From the NCBI GenBank assembly GCA_029821755.1, contig JALGSV010000014.1, forward strand, positions 1 through 64,000: 64,000 bases of DNA. Reading direction: 5' to 3'. This document shows positions 31,621-40,448 of the stretch, one piece after another. Both the position numbers and the translations under genes were made by a program. The notes under the pieces were generated by a model. It did not search any database. It was not told the origin of the DNA and saw only the letters and a list, made by a program, of their open reading frames with translations. Positions within the stretch are counted from its first letter, which is position 1. Every line of letters begins with the position of its first letter. The stretch is from Candidatus Zipacnadum vermilionense. GTDB lineage: Bacteria > Armatimonadota > Zipacnadia > Zipacnadales > Zipacnadaceae.

Positions 31621-31637
31621 TTGCCGGGGGAAACATC

Positions 31638-32534
31638 GTGGATGTCAATCGCCAGAAAAGCGGAGCCGCGCTGCTGTCGGTGTTGTCCAATAGCACCCTG
31701 GTAGCGCTTAAGCTGGTGGTGGGGATCACCATCGGGTCCGTCTCGGTCATCTCCGAGGCGCTGCACTCGGGCGTGGACCTGCTGGCCGCGATCATCGCCC
31801 TCTTTGCCGTGCGCACCGCCGCTAAGCCCGCCGACAAGGACCATCCCTTCGGCCACGGCAAGTTCGAGAACGCCTCGGGCACTATCGAGGCCTTGCTCAT
31901 CTTCGTCGCCGCCGCCTGGATCATCTGGGAGGCCTGCAAGGAGCTGTCCCACGGCGGCCAAGTCCTGGAGAACGCCTTCTGGGGAGCGCTGCTGATGTTG
32001 CTGTCGGCGGTGGTCAACACCGTCGTCTCGCGGACGCTATTCAAAGTGGGCACGCGCACCGACTCGGTGGCCCTGGTGGCCGATGCCTGGCATCTGCGCA
32101 CCGACGTGTGGACCTCCTTGGGCGTGATGACCGCGCTGGGCGTGGTGTGGATCGCCCAAGCCGTGTGGCAGGTGGACCTGGCCTGGATTGACCCGCTCGC
32201 GGCACTCGGCGTAGCGCTGCTCATCATCCACGCCGCCTACCGCCTCACCCGCCGCGCCGCTCGTGACCTCCTGGACGTTACCCTCCCGCCGGAGGAAGAG
32301 CATTGGCTCCAGGAGTACCTGGGCAGCCACCCCACCCCGGTCTACGGCTTCCACCACTTGCGCACCCGCAAGGCCGGCTCCACGCGCTTCGTCGAGTTCC
32401 ATCTCTGGGTAGACCCGCAGATGTCAGTGGAGGAATCCCACGCCCTGGGGGACGAGATAGTCGCGGGGATCAAGGCAAAATTCCCGGAATCACGGGTGAT
32501 CGTGCACGTGGAACCGTACGAGGGAGATCGATAA
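31638..32534 (+). CDS. Cation diffusion facilitator (CDF) metal exporter
   Basis: The 298-residue protein has the six-helix CDF membrane domain with the metal-site residues on helices 2 and 5 (LHSGVDLLAAIIAL and DAWHLRTDVWTSLGV), a His-containing loop DHPFGHGKFE, and a C-terminal cytoplasmic domain ending VIVHVEPYEGDR. CDF proteins export Zn, Co, Ni, Fe or Mn in exchange for protons. The GTG start at 31638 follows GGGGGAA. Expression appears to be controlled by the upstream promoter, aptamer-like leader and terminator, which points to Ni or Co as substrate. Confidence 0.93.
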   Translation: MDVNRQKSGAALLSVLSNSTLVALKLVVGITIGSVSVISEALHSGVDLLAAIIALFAVRTAAKPADKDHPFGHGKFENASGTIEALLIFVAAAWIIWEACKELSHGGQVLENAFWGALLMLLSAVVNTVVSRTLFKVGTRTDSVALVADAWHLRTDVWTSLGVMTALGVVWIAQAVWQVDLAWIDPLAALGVALLIIHAAYRLTRRAARDLLDVTLPPEEEHWLQEYLGSHPTPVYGFHHLRTRKAGSTRFVEFHLWVDPQMSVEESHALGDEIVAGIKAKFPESRVIVHVEPYEGDR

Positions 32535-32596
32535 ACGATAGATGGGGAGCCAGAGGACGCGGCCGGCGGAGGCGCCCGGCCCCCCTCCATCGTCTA
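32535..32596. terminator. Bidirectional hairpin between convergent genes
   Basis: GATAGATGG ... CCATCGTCTATC arms with a GC-rich inner palindrome (CGGCCGGCGG region) lie between the CDF stop and the M20 peptidase stop. A shared terminator is likely, although no long T-run is present. Confidence 0.5.
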
Positions 32597-33715
32597 TCAC
32601 CCATCACTTATGGTTGCCGTTTCCACCAGCCACTCCAGACACTCCAGCGACGCCGCTATGTTCAACTGCTCCTGGGAAGTGTGCAAGTCCATGGCGCCGG
32701 TGGCCATCATCAGGCTGGGGATCCCGTACTCGTTGAAGACGTTGGCGTCACTGCCGCCACCGCCCCGTTCGGTGACCGGCTCCAGGCCCAGCCGCCGGGC
32801 GGCCTGGGCCGCGCGTTGTACTAGCGGCGCGTCCTCCGCCAGAGCGAAGGCCGTGTAGCTGCGCCCCACCTCTACCTCCACCTGCGCCCCCACGGACCGA
32901 CCCGCTTCCCGGAAGCACACGGTCATGTGCTCTATCTGCGCGGTCAGCTTGCCGTCGTCATGGCTGCGGGCCTCGGCCCGAAGCACACAGCGCTCGGGGA
33001 CGATGTTGGGGGCGCTACCGCCGGCGATGGTGCCGACGTTGGCGGTGGTCTCCGGGTCCAGGCGGCCCAACTGTAGGGCGGATATCGCCTGAGCGGCGGC
33101 CAGGATGGCGCTAACCCCCGCCTCCGGGCGAACCCCGGCGTGAACGGCGCGCCCGGTGATGGTCACGTCCAGGCTGCTGGAGGAGGGCGCAGCGGTGCCC
33201 ATCTTCCCGGGCTGGCGACCACCGTCGAGGGCATAGCACATCTGGGGCCAGGGCTGCAAGCGCGCGTAGTCCAGTCGCTGTGCTCCCCACAGGCCGGTCT
33301 CCTCCGCCACCGTGAAGACCGCCCACAGGTCTCCGTGGGGTAGCTTCTCCTCAATTATCTGCCGCAGCGCCAGCAGGATCAGCGCGATCCCGGCCTTGTC
33401 GTCGGCGCCCAGGATGGTCTCGCCCGCGCTGCGAATGAAGTCGCCCTCCACCACCGGCTCGATCTCGCCCTCGTGGACGACAGTGTCCAGGTGGGCGTTG
33501 AGCATGATCACGGGGTAACCGGGAGCCGTGCCGGGCAGGAAGGCGAGGAGGTTGCCGCATTCGGCCTCGCAGGTCTCCTGAGCGTTGTCGCGGGTTATCG
33601 CCAGGCCCAGGTCCGCCAGGTACTGCGCTACCAGCTCGGCCACGGCGGCCTCGTGGCCGGTGGGACTGGCCGTGCGCACCAGGCGGAGGAAGGTTTCAGC
33701 TAGCAGGTCTCTCAT
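32597..33715 (-). CDS. M20-family metallopeptidase (peptidase T-like)
   Basis: The 372-residue protein has the M20 di-zinc signature: NAHLDTVV, GADDKAGIALIL (bridging Asp), EETGLWGA (catalytic Glu plus ligand Glu), DGG, and the late His in MDLHTSQE. The dimerisation (lid) domain lies in the middle, at about residues 185-290. It is an aminopeptidase or deacylase, cytoplasmic since no signal peptide is present. GGAGGTG precedes the start codon. It converges on the CDF gene. Confidence 0.92.
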   Translation of the reverse strand: MRDLLAETFLRLVRTASPTGHEAAVAELVAQYLADLGLAITRDNAQETCEAECGNLLAFLPGTAPGYPVIMLNAHLDTVVHEGEIEPVVEGDFIRSAGETILGADDKAGIALILLALRQIIEEKLPHGDLWAVFTVAEETGLWGAQRLDYARLQPWPQMCYALDGGRQPGKMGTAAPSSSSLDVTITGRAVHAGVRPEAGVSAILAAAQAISALQLGRLDPETTANVGTIAGGSAPNIVPERCVLRAEARSHDDGKLTAQIEHMTVCFREAGRSVGAQVEVEVGRSYTAFALAEDAPLVQRAAQAARRLGLEPVTERGGGGSDANVFNEYGIPSLMMATGAMDLHTSQEQLNIAASLECLEWLVETATISDG

Positions 33716-33886
33716 CAGTATGGCACCTCCGTGCCTCGCTCAATTCCACCCGCGCGGCCCCTATCCCTGCCCGGGGGGGGAACCCACGGCGGCCCGGGAC
33801 ACGTCTAAAACGTAGGCGGCTGGGAGGCCGCAACATATGTCCTTGGCGGGAGGAATAGCTCACGCCACCTCGTGGCATAATAAGAA

Positions 33887-33917
33887 ACGGACCGCTTCGG
33901 CGGCCCGTCTTTATTTT
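33887..33917 (+). terminator. Intrinsic terminator-like hairpin in the prepilin leader
   Basis: ACGGaCCGC-TTCG-GCGGcCCGT followed by CTTTATTTT. It sits 26 bp before the prepilin ATG, with an A-rich flank on the other side, so it can work in both directions or as an attenuator. Confidence 0.7.
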
Positions 33918-33942
33918 GGCCCAGTTCGTGGAAAGGACGTAC

Positions 33943-34608
33943 ATGCCCTATCGCTCCGGCCGGAAGGCCTTTACACTTATAGAGTTGCTCGTAGTTATCG
34001 CCATCATCGCGATCCTGGCGGCCCTTCTGTTCCCGGTCTTTGCCCGGGCGAAGGCCAAAGCTCAGGCTACGCTCTGTCTGAGCAACATGAAACAGATCAC
34101 CCTGGCCTTGAACATGTACGCTTCAGACTGGGACCGGAAGTACCTGCGGGTGGCTAAGGTGGATCCATTCACTTACGCCCTGCTGGATATCCATCCCTGG
34201 CGGCCCTCGATCGAGCCGTACGTCAAGAACCAGCAAATCTTCTACTGCCCGGCCAAGTCCAGCCACACCGGGTATACGCCTGCTGATGATAGCGACTACG
34301 TGGCCAACCTCTACCTGGCCTGTGAGATGCCCGAATCCATGATTGCCAAGCTGGCGGAGGCCATCTGCTTCGCCGAGCGTAGTGACAACCCGGTGACTTG
34401 CGGCAACGCGGTCTGCGAGGCGCTGACCTACTGCGCCTGCGCCTTCCCCTACCCGGACGCTAGCACGTGCTTCTGGCCGCACCTCCAGGGCAACCACCAC
34501 AACGGCGGGGCCAACTACGGCTTCGTCGACGGCCATGCCAAGTGGATGAAGCCGGAGGCAACGACCAGCCCGGTTAACATGCACGTGCCCGAGTTGACGG
34601 GGTACTAA
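33943..34608 (+). CDS. Type IV prepilin-like (pseudopilin) protein with H-X9-DG domain
   Basis: The 221-residue protein begins [18 protein letters not shown], a class III leader, with Ala rather than the usual Gly immediately before the Phe. After the hydrophobic helix comes [19 protein letters not shown], then a C-terminal [13 protein letters not shown], which is exactly H, nine residues, DG. This combination marks the DUF1559-like pseudopilins abundant in Planctomycetes, Verrucomicrobia, Armatimonadota and relatives. It is exported and processed by prepilin peptidase and probably assembled by the PilB-like ATPase at 28.9 kb. ATG 33943 has AAAGGA upstream and gives a normal leader length. 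Confidence 0.92.
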   Translation: MPYRSGRKAFTLIELLVVIAIIAILAALLFPVFARAKAKAQATLCLSNMKQITLALNMYASDWDRKYLRVAKVDPFTYALLDIHPWRPSIEPYVKNQQIFYCPAKSSHTGYTPADDSDYVANLYLACEMPESMIAKLAEAICFAERSDNPVTCGNAVCEALTYCACAFPYPDASTCFWPHLQGNHHNGGANYGFVDGHAKWMKPEATTSPVNMHVPELTGY

Positions 34609-34651
34609 CGCCGAGGACGCCTCGCCCCCGGGCAGGACAGGGCGCTCTTCT

Positions 34652-36706
34652 CTACCCCGCGCAGGGCAGTGTCCAGACTGCCACTTCCAGGGCCGGTAGC
34701 TCCAGCGCCACGCTGAGCCCCTCCGTCGCGGAGTGGGTGCCGTCCTGGCGCCATAGCTCGCCTGTTCCCGACGCGGTCCGGCCGTGGGCGGTCGGGTCGA
34801 GCGCCAGACGCACTCTCCGCGACTCCGGGTCCAGATTCCCCAACACCACGGCCAGGCCTGCCGGGGAGTCGTAGACCTTGGCTAGCGCCCCTTCCGCCTG
34901 CAGACCGATCTCGTCCCGGTAGCGACCGTAAGCCGTATACTCCGCCGTCACCTGTCGCAGGCGGGCCAGCTCGGCCACCCGCTGCCCGAACTCCGGGTAC
35001 TCCTCCAGCGATTTCTCCAACTGGTGGGTGGTCAGGGCCATGAGGAAGCCCAGCACGAAAGCCCGGCTCAGCACCTCCGGCTGGCGGTCCACCACCCACA
35101 GTTGCAGCGCCTCGGGGAAGGTATAGCGGATGACCTCCGGCCGTGCGTCCCGGTCCGACCAGTTCCAGTTCCACATCAGGTCGATATGCTGCAGGCCGTG
35201 CGCGTCGGTGATCTCCCCGATGACGTAGGCCTCCGACCCCGTCTCCCGCACCATCTGCGCGGCATGGCGCATCCACTCCAGCGCCGCCTCGTGGGTGTCG
35301 GCGGGGGTCTCGTGGCCGTGAGCCGCGTCGAAGCACGGGTATATCTCGAAGGCCTGGTCGATGAACAGGGAAGTGAACCCCAGCTCCATCGTGCGCCGGG
35401 TCAGGGCCAGCGCGCGCGCCCGGAAGCGCTCCGGTCGTGGGCAGAGCACCACGCCCTCCTTGCTCATCGCTGCCAGGTTGAAACTGGCGAACCCCGCCCC
35501 GTAACCGCCGTAGTCCTCCCGAGGCGTCTCCCCGTACCGCCCGCGGATGAGGAGGTCCTCATTACCCTGACGTCGGAAGAGCTCGGTGCGGCGCAGGGCC
35601 AGGCGGTAGTTGACCAGCGTGGAGACGTTGACGCCCTGCGCCTGCACCTCGGCCAGGGCGACCCGCAGGTCGTCCAGGCTTTGGGCGGAGTCGAACTCCT
35701 CCCAGAAGTCGCCCTCGTCCGGACGGCAGTACACCCCGGCGATCGGGTCCCAGAGGCACAGATCCTCGATCCCGCAACGCAACCCCGCCTCCGCCAGCCG
35801 TGGGAGGTCCCGCCAGCCGTGTCCCAGGGGCTGGCCGTCGAAGCCGCGGGTCTGGATGAACTGGACGCCCAGGCTCCGCCGCAGTCGCGCCGGCGGGGAG
35901 GGCGGCTGCCACCAGGTATCGGCCCAAGCGCGGTAGCGATCTGCCGCAGCACGCCAGTCGCCCGCGTGCACGCTCACCCCTACCGGCGGGGACTCCCAGC
36001 GCTCCCCAGAAGCCAGATAGGGGTAGTGCACCCAGGCCCAGCTCATGCAGAGCTGCTCCGGCTCCGGGTCGAGATTGTCCACCACCAGCCCGCCCAGCCG
36101 GGGGCGGGGCTCGTAGCAGATCAGCGACAGCCCGCCGCCGCTCTGGGAGAGGTCGAAGACCGGGATGATAGATCCCTGAGGATGGCTGTAGAAGCGCACC
36201 CGCTGGCGTCCGGCCAGGTTATAGGCAAAGCGCTCGCCCCGCGGTGGCCGGAAGCCGCCCGAGAGGTCGTGCCAGCCGAAGATCGCCTCCGCATTGGCCT
36301 CAGATTCGGGAAGCCAACCCCCGACCCAGGGGAAACGCGTCTCGACCAGGAGGTCTGGTTCGTGATTCTCCAGAGCGAGGGTGAAGAGGGCCTCGGAGCT
36401 GTCCGGGGGCAGGTGGATCTCCACGGTCGCGGCAACCTCCAGCGGCCCGTCTGCAGCCTGCAGGCGCTCCCAAGACAGCCGGAGGATGCCGTCGGCTTGC
36501 TCGATCTCGGGAGGGGGCGCCAGGTGGGAATCGGCGAAGCGGGAGTGCCAGAGGGCGGAGGGTGCGACCACCCGAAAAAGCCGCCCGTGGGATGGGGTTT
36601 GCAGGTGCGCTCGCCCCGTCTGCAAGTCCTCGATCTGGATCAAGCTGCCGGTAGTGGGGTCGAAGCCGAGACGGACCAGCTCGTTGGCTAGGACCACTGC
36701 CTCCAT
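34652..36706 (-). CDS. Putative glycoside hydrolase (DUF6259-like)
   Basis: The 684-residue protein has no signal peptide. The N-terminal 270 residues look like a beta-sandwich (ANELVRLGFDPTTGSLIQIEDL). They are followed by a barrel-like region with LCLWDPIAGVYCRPDEGDF, LGFTSLFIDQAFEIYPC (candidate catalytic Asp) and HIDLMWNWNWSDRD, then a C-terminal beta-rich segment. This order resembles DUF6259/GH36-like proteins of heterotrophs. It is the first of four minus-strand genes for polysaccharide processing (34.6-46.2 kb). Good Shine-Dalgarno GGGAGG. The family name is tentative. Confidence 0.7.
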   Translation of the reverse strand: MEAVVLANELVRLGFDPTTGSLIQIEDLQTGRAHLQTPSHGRLFRVVAPSALWHSRFADSHLAPPPEIEQADGILRLSWERLQAADGPLEVAATVEIHLPPDSSEALFTLALENHEPDLLVETRFPWVGGWLPESEANAEAIFGWHDLSGGFRPPRGERFAYNLAGRQRVRFYSHPQGSIIPVFDLSQSGGGLSLICYEPRPRLGGLVVDNLDPEPEQLCMSWAWVHYPYLASGERWESPPVGVSVHAGDWRAAADRYRAWADTWWQPPSPPARLRRSLGVQFIQTRGFDGQPLGHGWRDLPRLAEAGLRCGIEDLCLWDPIAGVYCRPDEGDFWEEFDSAQSLDDLRVALAEVQAQGVNVSTLVNYRLALRRTELFRRQGNEDLLIRGRYGETPREDYGGYGAGFASFNLAAMSKEGVVLCPRPERFRARALALTRRTMELGFTSLFIDQAFEIYPCFDAAHGHETPADTHEAALEWMRHAAQMVRETGSEAYVIGEITDAHGLQHIDLMWNWNWSDRDARPEVIRYTFPEALQLWVVDRQPEVLSRAFVLGFLMALTTHQLEKSLEEYPEFGQRVAELARLRQVTAEYTAYGRYRDEIGLQAEGALAKVYDSPAGLAVVLGNLDPESRRVRLALDPTAHGRTASGTGELWRQDGTHSATEGLSVALELPALEVAVWTLPCAG

Positions 36707-36802
36707 GAGACGGACCTCCCTACGGTAGAGGCCTGCGCGGAAGGGGGACCGCCGGGATGCAGGATAGGCCCTGCCACCCGGCGGCCCCTCGCGTGACCTA
36801 CC

Positions 36803-39800
36803 TTACACCGTTACCCGGAACTCCACCTTCCCCGCCGGTAGCACTATCCGCACCGTTCTCCCCGGCGGGGTAATCTGGCGGTCCTCGCCGTCGACGGTTA
36901 TTACCACCGCGGCGGCTGCCATCCCCGCGGGAAGGGTTAGGACCACCTCGCCGGGGACAGGGAAGTTGGCCTCGCCAGTGATCTCCTGGCCCTGGATGGT
37001 TACCTGCACCGGTCCCGGCGCGGCCAACTCGTAGCCCGCGGCGGCCAGCCGCTGGCCTTGCAGCAGCGCCAGGATTGTCCGGGTGGCGCTTTGGCGGACC
37101 AGGGCCCGCTGGCCCTCCAGGGTGATGCCGTCGGCGGCATATGTGCCCGGCTGCGGAGCGCAGATGACCACGTGCTTCTCGTCACCGATGGTAGCCGTGG
37201 TGCCCGCGCCACCACCCCAGGGGGTGAAGGCCGGCGCCGGCTCCTCCGGGCGATGCGCGTAGAGTACGGCGAAGTAGCCCTGGTGGTCGGCGCGCTTGAC
37301 GCGCATGAAGTGCTGCGTCTCCTCGAAGGGCACGTCAGCCCCGTGCACCTGGGCCCAGTACCTCGCCCCAATGTAGCCAAACTGGTGGCTGTAGCTGCCG
37401 GTGGTAATCTGCGGCTGAGCCGGGTCCAGCATCGTCACCGCCAGGTCCACCCCGAGCTGGCCGGGGAAGTGGGCCACGTTGCCTGCGGTCTTGACCTCCT
37501 TGGCCAGGTCCCACAGCGTGAACTCCGTGAAGTCATCCCCCGCACCCGCGAAGCCATCCCGTAGCACCACGTAGGTGGGACCGTCGGCCTCGGTGGGCTT
37601 GACGAAGACGAGCTGGCGGGTCCAGGTGGTCGGCTTGATTAGCTCCGGCGGCGGGGCGGCGTTGGGCGGCGTGGGCGTCCCCGGTTCCTCAGGGATGGGC
37701 GACACCGCGTCTACCGTCATCTGTCCCAGGCAGGAGTCGGCCGCGGCCAGCAGGTTGTTCTCCGTCACCTCGCCGCGGCTCATCCAGTCCAGCTTGTGGT
37801 TGAAGGCCACGCGGTTGTGGAACCACGGTCGTAGCATCATCGGCTGGTACAGCGAACCGAAGTCCTGCACTAGGGGCACACCCTTGGCCCAGAAGATGAT
37901 TTCGCCCTGCTCGTTCTCGTAGTGCTCGTGCTGGTAGCCAAAGCGGAAGATCAGGTAGGCCTCGTCCGGCTCGCCCACACGCGCCCGCATCACCGTGCCG
38001 AAGCCGGGGAAGTGGCGGCTGGAAAGGTCAGGCTGCTGGGCGGACAGATCGTCGTCGAGCACGTACTCGTCATTGGGGTACATGTACGGCTTGCCCATCT
38101 GCTGCCAGGCCCACTGCAGGTTGGCGGCGTATTCGGGGTCGGTCTGGGCCGAGCCGGCGGCCATGCGGGCGTAGAGGCTAGTGCTCTCGTAGCCGGTGTT
38201 GCCCAGGGTGGGCATCATGCGAATCCCGAAGCGCGGATCTACCGGCGTGATGATCTGCGCGTGGTAGAGCATGGTGGACTTGAGGAAGGGATTCTGGTAC
38301 AGGTCCATGAAACCGGCGTTCTTGAAGAGCTGGGCGGACTGCAGCACCCCGCTCATGGAAGCGTCCATCTGATAGTGGGGGCACTCGCGCCAGGCCCCGC
38401 CGGGAGCGGTGTAGTCGCGCAGCATGTTGAGGGTGCTGCCCACCGAGCGCAGCATCCAGCTGTAGGCCATGGGGTGCCCGGGGATGAGCGAGGCGCCCGC
38501 GCCGATGAGGCTCAGCGACATGGTAGGCATGTTGGGGTTACCCAGGTGGAAGCCGGCGCCGTAGGCCAGCCAGTCGGGGTCGCTGAGCTTGTACATGCAG
38601 AAGGCGTACAAGGCCCGGGCCTCCCGGCGCTCCTCGGGAGTCATCTCCGGAACGCTCATGGCCACGTCAAACAGCGGGGACGACCCGGCGATGTGGCCGT
38701 TGCCGTGGTGCATGAAGGTATGGATGCCCATGTCGCCCTCGTTGTCGAGGTAGCAGGCTGCCGAGTAGCGCAGCTTGGGCAGGATCCCCATCCAGTTGGT
38801 GTCGCCGCCCGCCTCGAAGCGGACCAGCTTGTCACCGATGGCCTCGTCCTGCGTTACCAAGTACGTGAAGGGCTGGTGCTGAGCGCTGCCCACCAGAGCC
38901 TTCAGCTCCGGCACGCGAGCGGCGCGCTCGCGCAAGGCAGGTAGGTCGGCGCGAGTGATGGCCCCGCGCGGGTAGGCCTCCGCACCGGGATCGGGCCACT
39001 CCAGCGTCCAGTCCTTGATCTTGTCCAGGGGGTTCTGGCCGTACTTGGTCCAGGCCTTGCGGATGCCCGACTGGGTGAAGTCGTCGTTGGCCGGAATCGC
39101 CTGGTCGGCACGAGTGACCAGCATTCCCCACTCCCGCACTCCCTGGCTGCGCACCACACCCGGATAGGTCGTACCCGTGCCGTAGGGGGATAAATAATCG
39201 ATCCCGTCCACCGTCCACTCGGAAGTCGGCTGCCGGATGGGGGCCTTCACCACCAGGTCCGGCCCCTTGGTCGACTCCAGGAACAGCACCGTCGGGTTCC
39301 GCCAGTGTCCTGGCCGCTCCGGGAAGAATGCTACCAGATCGCCCTGCGGGTCGGCGGCGCGATAGGCGCCGAACTCCTGGGCCGCCTGCGGCCACCAGGC
39401 AAACAGCCCGTGCAGCCGCAGTAGCCGCTGGGCCTTGCCATAGTCCACCGGGAAGACAGCCTCCTGCATATTGTCGTAGTCGATGACGGCGCCGGTGGGG
39501 TTGAACTCCTGGTCATAGTACCGGCCGTACCAGCGCACCGTATCCGGCTGCAGGCCTGCGTACAAGCTGAAGCAGAAGTTGTCGTTGCGGTCGGGGGAAG
39601 GGTCGCCGAGGTCGAACTCCTCGCGGACATGCACCACGTCCTCGCCGGTACGCAGGGTGACGTAGCAGGTGTACCGGCCCTGCTCGAACCAGTACTCGGC
39701 CTTGACCCGTTTGTACAGGGGGCCGTCGTGGGTCAGGGCGAGGCTGTAGCCAGTGATCTTCTGAGTGCTCTCCAGCCAGCCGCGGCCCAGCCACTTGCCG

Positions 39801-40297
39801 CTGGGTCCACGCACGGCCTGGATCGGGGCAGGGACCTCCTCGGCGGCGACGGCGGTGGGGAAGCGTTTCTCCCCGCGACCGGCGCGCACGGCGATCAGGG
39901 AGTTGGACAGAACATACGCGTCGGTCTCCTGAGCCACCTTCAGATCCGTCGCCCGCGACTCCAACCGCGTCTCCTCGCCGCAGTGGAGCGTCCAGGTGCG
40001 CTGCTCCCAGGGGCCGAAGCTGGCGAGGACGGTGACAGTCACCGGGATCTCGGGCAGCTCGGCCTGGAACTCAGGGGCGGCGACCTGGGAGGGTACGACT
40101 TGCCCCTGCTCGTCGGTGACGTACATGGTATCGAGGTTCAAATCCAGCTTGGGGACTTTGACCTGGAAGTTGAGCACCTCATGCACCCAATCGCGCTTGA
40201 GCGCCTCACGGTAAGAGAAGGTAACCGTAGAGGCGGAGGCGAGGGAGGAGAAGGCGAAAGCAAGGATAGCCAAGGTCAAGATACGGGTACGGGACAT
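36803..40297 (-). CDS. Giant secreted heparinase II/III-like protein, paralog A
   Basis: The 1164-residue protein has a signal peptide (ILTLAILAFAFSSLASAS). A beta-sandwich follows at residues about 25-430, then an (alpha/alpha)6-type helical toroid (HHGNGHIAGSSPLF, GAGASLIPGHPMAYSWMLR, CPHYQMDASMSG with the Tyr-His pair typical of such lyases). The C-terminal part has the beta sheets expected for heparinase II/III or alginate lyase families. It probably cleaves acidic polysaccharide outside the cytoplasm. ATG 40297 is chosen because AGAGG lies just upstream; the GTG at 40306 overlaps that site. It is a tandem paralog of the next gene, with a hairpin between. Confidence 0.8.
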   Translation of the reverse strand: MSRTRILTLAILAFAFSSLASASTVTFSYREALKRDWVHEVLNFQVKVPKLDLNLDTMYVTDEQGQVVPSQVAAPEFQAELPEIPVTVTVLASFGPWEQRTWTLHCGEETRLESRATDLKVAQETDAYVLSNSLIAVRAGRGEKRFPTAVAAEEVPAPIQAVRGPSGKWLGRGWLESTQKITGYSLALTHDGPLYKRVKAEYWFEQGRYTCYVTLRTGEDVVHVREEFDLGDPSPDRNDNFCFSLYAGLQPDTVRWYGRYYDQEFNPTGAVIDYDNMQEAVFPVDYGKAQRLLRLHGLFAWWPQAAQEFGAYRAADPQGDLVAFFPERPGHWRNPTVLFLESTKGPDLVVKAPIRQPTSEWTVDGIDYLSPYGTGTTYPGVVRSQGVREWGMLVTRADQAIPANDDFTQSGIRKAWTKYGQNPLDKIKDWTLEWPDPGAEAYPRGAITRADLPALRERAARVPELKALVGSAQHQPFTYLVTQDEAIGDKLVRFEAGGDTNWMGILPKLRYSAACYLDNEGDMGIHTFMHHGNGHIAGSSPLFDVAMSVPEMTPEERREARALYAFCMYKLSDPDWLAYGAGFHLGNPNMPTMSLSLIGAGASLIPGHPMAYSWMLRSVGSTLNMLRDYTAPGGAWRECPHYQMDASMSGVLQSAQLFKNAGFMDLYQNPFLKSTMLYHAQIITPVDPRFGIRMMPTLGNTGYESTSLYARMAAGSAQTDPEYAANLQWAWQQMGKPYMYPNDEYVLDDDLSAQQPDLSSRHFPGFGTVMRARVGEPDEAYLIFRFGYQHEHYENEQGEIIFWAKGVPLVQDFGSLYQPMMLRPWFHNRVAFNHKLDWMSRGEVTENNLLAAADSCLGQMTVDAVSPIPEEPGTPTPPNAAPPPELIKPTTWTRQLVFVKPTEADGPTYVVLRDGFAGAGDDFTEFTLWDLAKEVKTAGNVAHFPGQLGVDLAVTMLDPAQPQITTGSYSHQFGYIGARYWAQVHGADVPFEETQHFMRVKRADHQGYFAVLYAHRPEEPAPAFTPWGGGAGTTATIGDEKHVVICAPQPGTYAADGITLEGQRALVRQSATRTILALLQGQRLAAAGYELAAPGPVQVTIQGQEITGEANFPVPGEVVLTLPAGMAAAAVVITVDGEDRQITPPGRTVRIVLPAGKVEFRVTV

Positions 40298-40377
40298 GGA
40301 GGACACCTCTCTGGGTGGGGAATTGGGGAGTAGTTTCGCGGGAGGGGGAGGGGAATCCTCCTCTGGGGAGGGGAAGG

Positions 40378-40417
40378 AACTGGCGCGCTTCTCCTGCCGA
40401 GAACCGCGCCAGTTTTT
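40378..40417 (+). terminator. Hairpin between the two heparinase-like genes
   Basis: AACTGGCGCG ... CGCGCCAGTT followed by TTT, a 10-bp perfect stem. The T-run is on the plus strand; on the minus strand, where the genes are read, only two T follow. It may be a terminator or a processing site between two coupled genes. Confidence 0.55.
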
Positions 40418-40448
40418 GGGCTTACCGTGGACCCACTCGGGCCCGCCT

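Noticed and set aside
34652-36706. Long open frames antisense to GC-rich genes (for example across 35024-36691, 44033-45844, 47747-49360 and 54559-56118)
   Set aside because: They are shadows of high-GC codon bias, with Arg/Pro/Gly-rich products and no recognisable domains, opposite well-supported genes.
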